Positions 32,350-43,045 of a stretch of 64,000 nucleotides of DNA are shown here, piece by piece. Under the pieces are notes generated by a model. It worked only from the letters and a program-made list of their open reading frames with translations. It was not told the DNA's origin and made no database searches. A program made the position numbers and the translations under genes. Origin of the DNA: Metallyticus violacea (taxonomy: Eukaryota; Arthropoda; Insecta; Mantodea; Metallyticidae); contig CM060833.1 of the NCBI GenBank assembly GCA_030762175.1, positions 3,325,501 to 3,389,500 on the forward strand, written 5' to 3'. How positions within the stretch are numbered: the stretch's first letter is position 1; every line of letters begins with the position of its first letter.

Positions 32350-33620
32350 TGTATTAAGAATAATATATACAGAGAAAATACAAAGGAATGTCCCCAGGGT
32401 TCCTTTTGGGATATTGTCCTAGAAACTCTATTAGATGAATTGATAAACGATGAACACGGGAAGCAAACCATTGCTTATGTTGACAATGTTTTGTTTATAA
32501 TAGAAGGAAAAATAGAAATCAAATTGAAAGTCGTGCTAATCACTTAATGAGCAAATTAAAGGATTGGTATGGAAGAAATAAATTACAAATCACCCCATCC
32601 AAAACTGCATATTTGGTATTGAAAGGTAACCTAAAACAAGACCCAACTATAACGTACAATAATCAAAATATCAGAAGACAAAAGGAAGCAAAATATTTAA
32701 GCATATATTTAGATGAGAAATTGAATTTTAGAAAACACACAGAATTTGTTAGAAAAACAATCCAAAAATATCATGATGAAATTGGCAAGAATAATGCAAA
32801 CAGATTTTAAAATCTCATTCAATGCTATTGCATCTTATCACACAAGCATTTTTACTTCTATAATAACTTATGGAGCAGGCTTATGGGCATAAAGGATGAA
32901 GCTGCTATTAAAACATTCACAAAGAAATATATTAATAAAATTCATGGGAGTGCTCAGCACCTGGCCCACCCCAACCCTATTAGTATCAATAGGAATATGG
33001 CAATTGGTCTCACAATTAAATTGAGAACCATTTTTTAGTTTAAGAAAAGAATTCTTAGACAAAGTGGCTGAAATAATTTGCAGGCAGTGTAATAGTGTAC
33101 AGGAAATACAAAATACATTATGACAATAGTGGCAACAGGAATGGGACACCATAGAGGTAGGCAGAAGAGCCTATCAGTTATTTAATATTTCAGAAAGATT
33201 GAGGATTAAACATATTCAACCGACAAAAGGAATAATACATTACCTAACTAGATATGGTCCATACAAAATGTATTGGAAAAAATAAAACACGAAATGATAT
33301 ATGTGATCCCTGTAATAAACAAGATACACCCAAGTGCATCTTATTTGAATGCCCACACTTTTCAAATCACATAAGCAATTACAAAGTTATTTTAAGTGGT
33401 ATCATATTTCACATATCCTAAGAGACGAAACCTTATATAATCAACTACATGAACTGGTTAATTAGCAAACTGGTGAGGGAAGTGAAAGTACCACAGTAGA
33501 AGATTGAGACGAACCATAGCCCAAATAGAGGAGGTAAGAAGATCTGAGAGATTACATACACAAAATACAACATACACAACAATGACAGGAATAGACTACA
33601 CACGACCTAACTTCAACATA
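32350..33620 (+). mobile_element. R1-like LINE, 3' half (RT end and Cys/His domain)
   Basis: Frames encode a CPQGS-like RT block (about 32390), AYVDNVLFIIEGK for the AYADD motif (about 32475-32515), and MSKLKDWYGRNKLQITPSKT (32547-32606). KYLSIYLDEKLNFRKH follows (about 32690-32740). The C-terminal zinc block is CDPCNKQDTPKCILFECPHF (about 33307-33365). This order and spacing fit R1-clade LINEs. The Asp to Asn change in the RT active site and many stops show it is dead. Confidence 0.7.
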
Positions 33621-33889
33621 GCACAATAGGATGAAGGAAGAAGAGAGGAGGTGGAGGTAAGCAAAGAAGAAGATAGCGATGGTAATGACCATACATAATA
33701 ACTAAAGAAGATACCTTGGATGATATAGCTAAGAAGAGAATAGGGAGTAGAAGATTTTTACCCTAAGAGATGAAACAAAATATATGTAAACTATAAAATT
33801 AGACAAGAAGAAGAAGAAAAAGAAGGGCATTGGGTTATAAAAATTATAAGAGATGGTGAAGGATGTGGAATATAATGTGGGAGAAGATA

Positions 33890-34450
33890 GTAATTTAGAT
33901 GACAGGAGAGGTACATGAATATTAAAGTATAAGAAGAGAGAAGAAAGAGGAATTGTATAAAAGAAGATTCTGAAAGCTGGGAGATGAAAATAATGTGCTG
34001 GAAATGAAGAAAAATTATAGAAGAAGACTTAGGAACTGGTAGATGTAAATTATGTGAAAATAGTGAAGAATACAGAAAGAATTTACAGAAGACGATTTAA
34101 AGACTGGCAGATGTAAGATATGTGACAGCGGTGAATCATGACTAAAGAAGAAATTATAAAAGAAGATTAAAGAGTTGGAAGATGTAAGTCATGCGAAGAG
34201 GTGAAAAATGAAGGAAGAATTAATTATAGAAGAAGAGTTCCAGAGCTGAAAGAAGTAATTTATGTGATGGTAGTGAAGAATAAAGAAAAAGCAGCCATGG
34301 AAGAAGATTGAGTTGGAAGGAGACAGTTATACAACATGGTGAAGAAGGAAGAAAGAAAAATTAACAGAAGAAGATTTAAAGAACTGGAAGATGCCAAGTT
34401 ATGTGAAGGTGACGAAGAATAAAAAAGAAGAATTTATAGAAGAAGTCTAA
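33890..34450 (+). repeat. Purine-rich minisatellite, about 8 units of 58-73 bp
   Basis: Units beginning agaagaagattta..ggaactggaagatg and ending gaagaataaagaaagaattta start near 33962, 34020, 34087, 34160, 34229, 34302, 34367 and 34439. They are diverged from one another. The array follows the R1-like LINE and may derive from its 3' region. Confidence 0.75.
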
Positions 34451-35018
34451 AATGGCAAAAGTGTAAGCATATGGTGTATGGTGATTAAATATGTAGTTTA
34501 AATTAAAGGTTTAAAATGTTTTCACACATAATTTAAACACTCAGGAGAATAGAAGGTGGAAATGGATTTCAAAGTGAACAAGATGAAAGTGATATAAATA
34601 ATGTGTAGTAGAATAGTTATAAAATATAAATATCTATAAATAAATAAAATTGATAAAAAAAAATATATAAGATTAAGTAAAATTTTACCATTGGTTTCCA
34701 AAAGACAGAAAGGATGGCAGTTTAGTTCAGTTTTGGTAGTTTTAGCTTCAGTTTTCAGTTTTGAACATAAGTTTTAGTTAAAATTATAGCTGATTACCAG
34801 TTATAAACTTTTGTTCTGTTAACTGGCTTCCAGTTAAAGAATTGTTTGCATGTTTTATTTTGGGGTTGTTTTTGTTAATTATTTTTGTTTTCATTATAGT
34901 TATAATATGTACAAAATAATGTAAAAAAAGTAAGAGAGAAGAAAAATATAATAAACTATAGAAACTGTAATATATACCCTGCTAAAGATATCTAGGTGCC
35001 AGGACGGTATATTACAGA

Positions 35019-35056
35019 TTATTATTATTATTATTATTGTTGTTGCTGCTGTTGTT
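35019..35056. repeat. (ATT)n-(GTT)n microsatellite
   Basis: Short compound array, same composition as 24531-24607. Confidence 0.9.
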
Positions 35057-35064
35057 GTTCCAGT

Positions 35065-36005
35065 TGGGCTGTCTTTGAACAACAAAGCATAGAAGTTTAG
35101 TTACTGCAACCACTGCAATGAACGAGATCATGATTAACACAGCTGCCATCATTGTTCGGAAAAATCAATGAATAATAGGATATGGACTGGCAGACATGTT
35201 ACAGATTTCCCATGGTAGTATATTCTAAATAACCGCTTACTCATGGGATGCATCTGTAACAGATGAGGTCAAGATTGCTGATGCCAGAACAGAGGATTGT
35301 GTTAGAAGCTTAACCCTTGGTAATGGAGCACGGCCAGGCATATCTAAATTCCATTATTACAGTTAATGAGACTTGACTTCACCGTTACACTCCTAAAAGC
35401 AAACGGGCAAGTTCAATGTGGAAATCACTTGGTTCTCTGACACCAAAGAAGGCCAACATGGTTTGGTCAGCAGGAAAGTTTATGGTGATGTCGTCATTCT
35501 TTACTGTCATGGTTTATCAGCATGAAGTTCCCCAGCAAACAATGCTTAACGGGGAATATACAAGACTTTTGAGTATCCTGGCCAAACGCCAAACGCCATA
35601 CTATGAAAATGTCCTGAGCTGCTTCCATCTGTTTGGCAGTTTCGACAATACATGCCCTCATGTTTGCAATGTTGCTAAATAACAATTGGGCAGAAAAACA
35701 TCATGTGTGATCTATCCTCCATACAGCTCGGACATAGCTCCATGAGACTTCTTTCTGTTCCCTCATCTGGAAAACAAGCTGCAGAGCCACAGTTTTCAAC
35801 AGCATTCGTTTAGAAGGCAGAAATGTTTCTGAAGACAATAACAAAAAACCGATTTCAGTACATCATCCAGGACTGAAGAAATATTGGGTCAAGTTCACAC
35901 AACTCAATGGAGGCTACTTTGAAAAATACCATACCAACCTTGATCCTGCTTAGTGTACTTTATTCGTAAAAAAATAATTCTACGTCTTTATTGGCTAGTC
36001 CCCAT
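35065..36005 (+). mobile_element. Mariner-like element, long relic
   Basis: Frames encode an HTH remnant (about 35130-35280) and TVNETxLHRYTPKSKRASSMWK (about 35365-35425). They continue with KANMVWSAGKFMVM, YPPYSSDIAP near 35720-35750 and LFPHLENKLQSHSF near 35755-35800. A long open stretch is 35416-35682. It ends with ttggctagtcccc near 35990. Catalytic Asp residues are partly lost. Confidence 0.7.
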
Positions 36006-36129
36006 GTATAAGTACACAGGTTCAATAGCTTTATAAATATGACAAAAATTATTTAAGCTGCAACACATATAATAAAATAACATCATATGCTAAACAGGAT
36101 ATTTTGCCATATTAGAATGTTGACTGGTA

Positions 36130-36590
36130 AATAACCCTTTCTATACTTTGTAAGATTCTTATTCTTCTTCCTCTTCTTCTTCATGCAAATGACTGGTAAA
36201 CAAACCTTTCTATACTTCACAAGATGATTTCTTCTTCCTCTTCCTCTTCTTCATGCAAATGATTAGTAAACAACCCCTTCTATACTGAAATCATTGTATG
36301 ATTGAGTCAAGCTAACACTCTTTGAGCCGAGCTAACAATGCGGACAAAGGGTTCATGAAACCTGTTTTACATATTAAAAACAAGTGAAGCAAAAGAGAGT
36401 TAGTGCAACTGAATTATACAATGATTTCAATATATGATTAGCTTCACAGTGCAATGTGCCAATTAACATTTCAGTTAACCCTTTCTATATGTTACAAGAT
36501 TTTTATTTTTCTCCTTCCTTTTTCTTTATGCAAATGACTACTAAATAACTCTTTCTATAGTTTATAGGAATATTCTTCTTCTTCCCCTGA
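36130..36590. repeat. Tandem repeat, about 64-bp unit, interrupted by a PLE insertion
   Basis: The unit is atgcaaatgactggtaaac..cctttctatact..caagat..cttcttcctcttc. Copies start near 36124, 36184 and 36253 and continue after the insertion near 36480 and 36529. The units diverge in the pyrimidine-rich part. Confidence 0.8.
36285..36476 (+). mobile_element. PLE-derived solo/foldback insertion (192 bp) in the tandem repeat
   Basis: The insert has short inverted ends (gaaatcattgtatgattgagt and gaattatacaatgatttca) and a decayed hammerhead region in the middle (gcggacaaagggttcatgaaacctgttttac). It ends in the usual tail. A 13-bp duplication aaccc(c/t)ttctata lies at 36272-36284 and 36477-36489. 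As the host is a tandem repeat, the duplication is less certain. Confidence 0.6.
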
Positions 36591-36763
36591 TTTTAAATAA
36601 ATAATAAAATGTTTCACAATAAGAAAAATAAAAGAATTTTTCTGCAGCTGCAACAATAGATACTGCATGCTAACTTCCTCTATGTTTACTAACCAAGATA
36701 CATTCATTCCAGTTGTGCCAACAGAAAACATTCATCTCTCATGGTTTTCTCAAATCCCGAAAA

Positions 36764-36978
36764 TTAAATAGCGACCCTTGCAGCATTTTTTATTATTGAT
36801 CTAAAAAAAACAGTGACAAAGAAACAGAAAATTTTGAGGAAGAGATATGCTATTTGCTTTGTATATTATTAAATATACAATTAAATAGTGACCCTTGCAG
36901 CATTTTTTATTACTGATCTAAAAAAAACAGTAACAAAGAAACAGAAAATTTTGAGGAAGAGATATGCTAGTTGCTTTG
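36764..36978. repeat. Tandem duplication, 117-bp period
   Basis: The segment beginning ttaaatagygacccttgcag at 36764 recurs at 36881 with few substitutions through gaggaagagatatgcta. It is a recent local duplication about 150 bp from a raptor exon. Confidence 0.9.
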
Positions 36979-37135
36979 TCCCTTTGAAAACAAACAGCAC
37001 AATAAAATATATTATTTCTAATTTGTGTTTTAATTTTTGTAAATAGTTTATGGGGATGCTGTTTAGCATGAATGTTATAGGTTACTATTGACTTAGGTAA
37101 AAACATAAACAGGCTTGAATCAACTTTAGACTTAC

Positions 37136-37374
37136 CATTGAGTGAACGAGATACTGGCTGCACATCAGCAAGGGCCTGCCATGCTGTGACAAGAATAGGT
37201 TCTTGACCCTGCACAGCATAATTGCTCCAAAGACGCACAGAGCCATCATCAGAACCAACCAATAGCAGTGGTATATCATGGTTGTTCACAAAGTCCAGGG
37301 CTGTAATACGAGATACTTTGGAGCCCCTGTTAGAGCAGTAACTAAGTTTGGAGCCTGCCTGCCAGTCCCAGATG
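37136..37374 (-). CDS. raptor: raptor exon (WD40 blades, GSDDGSVRLW)
   Basis: The acceptor is ttgtgtttcag and the donor gtaagt. Residues about 222-300 include IWDWQAGSKLSY, SRITALDFVNNHDIPLLLVG, SDDGSVRLWSNYAV and TAWQALADVQPVSRSLN. It corresponds to the start of the raptor WD40 propeller. It ends with one base of a split codon (phase 1). Confidence 0.96.
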
Positions 37375-37453
37375 CTGAAACACAATATTCCACTATGTTT
37401 GGCTGAACAATGAACTATCTTACTAACTTTCTGACACCAGAGTGTGCACTTAC

Positions 37454-37624
37454 CCAAATGCATCTTTGCTAGCAAATGCTATGTGTGCCTCATAAGGATG
37501 GAACTGTATCACTGCAGGAGGGTTTGGACATCGAGAACTGAAGACTTGTGACTCTAACCTTGCTGTTGTCATTCTTCGGTGTTCCTCTCTTGCTTCTGCA
37601 CGCAGTGCACTATTTCTTTGGTAC
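37454..37624 (-). CDS. raptor: raptor exon (linker into WD40 domain)
   Basis: The acceptor is ttattgttgaag and the donor gtaagt. Residues about 165-220 include YQRNSALRAEAREEHRRMTT, then SSRCPNPPAVIQFHPYEAHI and AFASKDAF. It matches the basic helix and first propeller strand of raptor. Confidence 0.96.
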
Positions 37625-37730
37625 CTTCAACAATAAATTATTTGGTTCACAAAAATTCCCTTAAGAAAACCTGAGCCTTATTCCACAAAAGCATAATCCA
37701 ATACATTTTTAGTGAAAAGTCCTTGTAAAG

Positions 37731-37850
37731 TATTAGTAAAAAGAGACGTTATAAAAGGGCAAAATGTAGGAACAGCTGTTTGCTACACAAAATAATACCT
37801 TGAATTAGGTTATGTTTCTTACCTCTTAGTAATAAATTTATATGTTTAAA
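37731..37850. repeat. Dispersed repeat, copy 2 of 2
   Basis: Same-orientation counterpart of 1-120 (see that entry). It directly precedes the LINE tail at 37861. Confidence 0.55.
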
Positions 37851-37860
37851 TATATGGAAC

Positions 37861-38740
37861 AAACTATTATCATTCATACAATATTAATTTGATATTTATT
37901 CTAACTATTAATAACTTTACTATATATTTGTTGGAAGGGTTGGCATGGTTTAGAACAGGAGTAAAACATTTAAGTAGATTAAAAAATGGATACACTACGG
38001 GGATATGTCCTATGTGTGAAGAACCAGATAGTACTTGGCATTGTATACTAGAATGTATGCAAACCAAGTTTTGGAGGAAACAGTCCCTATTACGAAAGAG
38101 GGGTAATAAACCAGATGAAATAAGAGGGAGAAGAATTTTAAATTTAACATTAGATGAAAACATTAAGGAACTGGGAGAATACCTAGGCAAGGTAAGACAA
38201 AAATGGTTATGGGTGTAAAATACTTAGGAAAAGAGTTTGAGAAATGGTAAAGAATTGTCAGATAGTGAAAGGAGGATGAAATTAGCAGGGGAGAGAATAG
38301 AACTAGTTATCTAGCATTAGTTAAACAGGATCCTTATACACCAATAACCAGGGTGTTAGTGTGTATAAGGTCCTAAGGAATAAGTAACTCTCAAGGATAG
38401 AAATTTGGCTGAATGGGTTTAATTAAAAAAGAAGGAAGGATTCGTATTGTAGGAAATATAACTTAACATTGTATTGAATGTATAAATTATTCTTAATATT
38501 GGGTTTTGTTTTTGGTTGAGTCGGAGCCTGGTTCCCTGGATATTCCAGTAGGTAGCTGCTGATGAACCAGGGACTTGGGAGCTGAGCCAATCAAATTGGC
38601 ATAAATTTTGATTGGAGTTAGTGCCTTTTGGAATTGCCGAAGGCACTGTGCCTAATTGTTATATTTAAAAGTAATTTTTTTTATTTGTGTTTATTTTATT
38701 AAAAAAAATTCTGTATGTTGATGCATGAGAAATAAATACT
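37861..38740 (+). mobile_element. LINE 3' end (Cys/His domain and 3' tail)
   Basis: The open frame 37889-38218 encodes GICPMCEEPDSTWHCILEC, the C-x2-C...H...C block found at the C-terminus of several non-LTR retrotransposon clades. It ends with LGKVRQKWLWV and a stop. About 500 bp of untranslated tail follow. The RT is missing (5' truncated). Confidence 0.65.
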
Positions 38741-39174
38741 AAATACTACATATATTTATTAATATTCAAGTGTAATCTTCCACTTTGAGATGTTAATTTT
38801 CATGCCTACTCCTACTCCTACATTGTAGCATTAACTATAGTCAACAGATGGTGCAAGAATCGATTCCAATTGTGTATGATCATTAATTTATTTATTTATT
38901 TATTTGATTGTTTACATTAACTTACACTGGTCTTGTCTGACAATCAGATTACAAAAATAGTGTCAAAAGAGAATAGATTATTTAAAAGAGAGAGAGGCAG
39001 GGAAAAACATTCTTTTCAGGGCATTTTGCGAGATTATTAAAAAAACAATATAAAGCAAGATAGTGGACTGAAATGTTTGAAATAGTAAAGGCCAATGTCA
39101 GTCATTAGTCTTATTATTTTAACATTCATTGTACTCCATAACATCTTGAAATGTAACCTTAGATTAGGTTTAAA

Positions 39175-39510
39175 ATAGTATTAGTGGGCTTAACAATCAG
39201 TCTCCGCCTGCCTATTTGGTGGTAATGGTAAAATACATAACAGTTCGCCACTCTAAAAAACAAATGAGCAGCTGCTAAAAGTGATGCGTAGAGTGCCCTG
39301 GTGGGAAAAATAAAAAATACATGAGAGCAAACATGCAATGTTAAATTTTGCTACATTAATAAAGAATCCTCTAAACTGCAAACTGTTCACAGTGCTCTCC
39401 CGTTATTCCATCCTGATGTAATAATGTCTCAATCCATTCTCCTGTTATACTATATAACTTAAAAACTGCTCCCATATACAGACAGGATATATAAGTTTGG
39501 TTGTATATAT
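39175..39510 (-). repeat. Unclassified dispersed repeat, copy 2 of 2
   Basis: Counterpart of 28320-28620. This copy has an extra internal segment (about 45 bp) that partly repeats ataac(a/g)ggagag. Confidence 0.6.
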
Positions 39511-39777
39511 TTAAATTTACCGAAATCTCACAGACAATAATAGCACAACTAATACTAATGTGGAACAAAGCAATGAAACTGTACACTGATTTGTGTAGTG
39601 ATAAAGTACAAGTACTTCAACTTTGAAACTTTTGAGATGAAACCATAGCATGTGACCAATAGTAAACATCAATCTCCTAAATTGCTTTGCTTAACTTGTT
39701 TATATTATTATTCCTGCTGATAAGTGTCTAAGCCTATTAGAATTCATTAAACACGTTCACACGAACTCCACTTATAC

Positions 39778-39828
39778 AATATTAAGACATTTTCAGGGGG
39801 CAATTGCTCCAATCATCATCTGTTGACG
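39778..39828 (-). ncRNA. Hammerhead-like motif, decayed, isolated PLE terminus
   Basis: The minus strand reads CAGAUGAUGAUUGGAGCAAUUGCCCCCU, GAAA, AUGUC. The core has A for U4. The surrounding terminus (ttcacacgaactccacttata) matches 26782-26806. Confidence 0.4.
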
Positions 39829-40115
39829 TAACAGATCTGTTGATGTAAGAGGTGAAATACACACATATAACACACGTAACAGGAGCAGAGTAGATATGCC
39901 ATATCACAGGTTGCAGAAGATATTTGGATATTACAAAATAACAGGAATAAAAATTTTCAATTCAGTTCCGTTAGAAATAAGTGCTGGAAATATTCAGTTA
40001 TTCAGAGAGAATGTAAATGGGTAATTAAACATCCTTTCTTCATCCATAGACTTTAAGCCTCTTTCTCCTGTTTTTTTTGACAATGCTTATTGTAATTACC
40101 AAATGGAGAATAAAC

Positions 40116-40121
<6 letters not shown>

Positions 40122-40183
<62 letters not shown>

Positions 40184-40201
40184 TAACAACAACAACAACA
40201 A
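40122..40201. repeat. (AAT)n-(AAC)n microsatellite
   Basis: About 20 AAT triplets are followed by AAC triplets: the reverse-complement version of the compound array at 24531. Confidence 0.95.
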
Positions 40202-40209
40202 AACTCTCA

Positions 40210-40515
40210 AATTTGTGCATATAGCAAAAGATTTTTGTATTGAACCAAAAAATCTGCCAAAAAGTATCAGGACTGGCTATGGGAAACCCACTTTGTCCAT
40301 TTCTAGCTCATGAGATTTTGTGAAACACACATCATAAACAATTTCCCATTAATTTTTAAAATGTGGCTGATATGTGGATGATATATTTGCAATAATACCA
40401 AAGAAATATTAATCACATGCTCTAAAACTCCTCAATTTAAAAGAGAAAATCATAAAATTCTCCATAGAAACCAAATAAAATGGAGAACTCTAATTTTTAA
40501 ACTTAAAAACCATTA
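40210..40515 (+). mobile_element. PLE RT fragment (family C-like)
   Basis: Frames encode GLAMGNPLCPFLAHE (about 40275-40315), a WYRYVDDIFAIIPK-like block (about 40365-40405) and HALKLLNLKEKIIKFSIE. It is truncated at both ends. Confidence 0.7.
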
Positions 40516-40968
40516 GAAAATTCTGTTGCATTCAACAACTGCACAATGATAGTTGCCATTTTTTTTACATACATACACATCTGCACTGTAACAAAGAGCT
40601 ATAGCTACTGCATTTTTGACCATATAATAATGCGCAAATGTTTCTATGAAAAATGGAGGATTTTCATAACAAAACTGCTTCAAAACTGCTACTGCAATCT
40701 GTGGGTTATTCCGAGAACTTGTTAAACGACTATCATCATCATCATCATCATCACCACAACAACTTCTGTGTAACAATTTATTACAGTAAAAAGGAAAACA
40801 TTGAAAAAAAAAAAATACATTTATTTGTTTGTTAAATCTTTAAATTTTGTAAACCAGTGATGTTTAGAGAGGGTCCATGGTGAAGAAAAGTTTTGAGAAC
40901 TATAGTATTGGACCATATTTTTGTAGAAAACAACCCTGATAGCGCTCAAACACTGTCTGTCCTCTTAC

Positions 40969-41123
40969 CTCCATTCTCGCTCATAGTGAAGATTACTTTC
41001 CACATCAGTCTCCTCTTGCAGTTTCATCACAGGCTGTGCAAAATATTTACAGCTCCACTCTACAAACTGAGTGGAAACTAGAGGCCTCCTCGTGCTGCTT
41101 GTGTCATCTACTTCTTCTGAAAT
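40969..41123 (-). CDS. raptor: raptor exon (KYFAQPVMK...EREWR block)
   Basis: The acceptor is tctcatcttgtcag and the donor gtaaga. Residues about 113-163 include STQFVEWSCKYFAQPVMKLQ and NLHYEREW. This is the conserved segment just before the WD40 domain. Phase 0 at the start and phase 2 at the end match both neighbours. Confidence 0.96.
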
Positions 41124-41199
41124 CTGACAAGATGAGAAACTATAAAGCCTAGCCTTCCATCAAATACTGAACAGAATGCATATAAGTTATGTTTGCCTC

Positions 41200-42290
41200 T
41201 GAGAGAGATATTCAATAAGTTCTTGCAAACACAAAAGACGGTAGCACTAGATTGTTTTCAACATTACCCTGGCAACCTGGTGAATGATTAGGTATGATGT
41301 ACATGGTTATAAACAGTTACGAAGCTAAGTCTGTTTAAGAGTCATTTTTCTGCTTAAATTTGTAAACGAGCATTCAATATGCAGGAATATGATAAACGTT
41401 ACTTTTTGAAAGGGGCTGTGCCAAGTGAAAGTGGACAAAACATTACAGCAAATCTGCAATTTTGCTCAGAAAAGTTTATAAATGGTTTAATGAGTTTAGA
41501 TGTGGTTGAACAAGTATAAGCAATGCGAACCACTCCAGATGCCCTATAGATAATGCCTCCCAAAATTATTTAAAAAATCCATGATATACTGCTAAACAAT
41601 CAAAGACTAAAGCTAATGGCATTTCTGGAAATTGGGTGCATAATATTTTACACAAAAGAATCTATTAGTGAAGGGTGACGTGCTTGCTAACAATTGACCA
41701 GTAAAGAGAATGAGTTGTCACTTCCATGCAGAATTTGGAGTTGTTTAAATGGAATCGAATTTTCGAGATGGTATGTGACAGTCTAAAACGTGGATTCCCC
41801 ATCCCCTAAGTAGGAGAGGTAATATGATTTGAGACTGTCATGGCATAATTTTAATTTACTTTTTGGAAAAGGGCAAAACAATAATTCATGAACATTACAC
41901 CATGCTACTGGAGCAATTAAATGATGAACATCCTCATTTAGTGAAGAAAAATGTCTTGTTCCATCATAATAATGTTGCAACCTCAAAAATATTGGATTCA
42001 AGGTATCAAATCCTTCTTCATTCCACCTACTCTCTGGATTTGGTTCCCTTGGACAACTTATGTACCCCAACTAAGAAAAGACTAGCAAGAAAGAAATTTG
42101 TATCAAATGAAGAATTTGTCACTGAAACAAATGCATATTTTGTACAGCTGAATAAATTACAATATCTGGAATAAGTATGGAGATTTGAAAGGAGATTATG
42201 TTCAGATATAAAATTAAGTTTTCCAAAAATGTTATATCTTCATTGTTTTTGCACGGCCTTATCGAATAGCCCTTGTACACAGGAAGATAA
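41200..42290 (+). mobile_element. Mariner-like element, relic with readable C-terminal half
   Basis: The frame 41863-42174 encodes GKTIIHEHYTMLLEQLNDEH, then VLFHHNNVATSKI (second catalytic Asp changed to Asn), YSLDLVPLDN for YSPDLAPSD, and KKRLARKKFVSNEEFV. A terminal tagcccttgta is at 42269. The 5' end near 41205 (gagatattcaataagtt) resembles mariner termini. Inactive. Confidence 0.75.
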
Positions 42291-42439
42291 CTGAAATTAT
42301 ATGCAGAAATGATGCTTGATTGTTTCGTTATGTTCTTAAGTGTATAAAATATATCTACAGTCATGTTCATAGGTAATTGTGATTAATCAGACTGTAGTAT
42401 AAGGGTTTGTTCCTGATTTCTTTAAGAAAACCATACCAA

Positions 42440-42740
42440 CAACCCTATCACAGGGAATCCATTATGTTGTATGTTGTATATTGCACCTACCATATTCACC
42501 AGATCTCACTCGAATGATTTTGCCTTATTTGGCAACAATTCAGTCAGCTGTCCACAAATGCTGGCATTGTACTCCCAAACACTGGTTTCATGGTTCTATA
42601 ATGAAGTTACCAGGAAATGGCAACAGTGCATTGACATTAGCAAGGAGAATATGGTGAGATCCTTTAGCATTGAAGCATGTTGCACAATAAATAATGTATA
42701 AAAAACTACAATTTTAAATCAGTTCCGAATGACCCTTAAT
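42440..42740 (+). mobile_element. Mariner-like 3' fragment
   Basis: The frame 42471-42701 begins IAPTIFTRSHSNDFALFGNN (for a PPYSPD-LxxxDFxLFxxL block). The DNA also resembles 27890-28090 (accatattcmccarat, tgcattga). It ends near aataatgta...aaaaactac. Confidence 0.55.
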
Positions 42741-43045
42741 AAAACAAAATTTTGAAAGTCATTCATATTTGTAGCATATATTTGGATGGTAAATTATTTT
42801 GTGGGATACCTAAAATATACATATTTCCACTTTTAGTTGATTCTTTGCCTTGTTTCACAATGATTGTAACTTATAAGTGCATTGACTGACATCCTTGAGC
42901 TGTTGAATCTCTACTCTTGAGTGAAATTCATACTGTCACACTCTAAAACACATTGTAACATATAGCCTGTTATTCTTCTACGATAAAAATTCCTTGTGGC
43001 AAATTTTCATTCTAATAGATGCTTCTGTGCAAATTTCTTCTTAAA

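Noticed and set aside
39371..39586. Minus-strand peptide GAVFKLYSITGEWIETL looks like the last raptor WD40 exon (GSVNQYISMYS...)
   Set aside because: The segment belongs to a dispersed repeat with a second copy at 28320-28620, lies out of exon order, and the similarity is short. Chance resemblance is more likely than a pseudo-exon.
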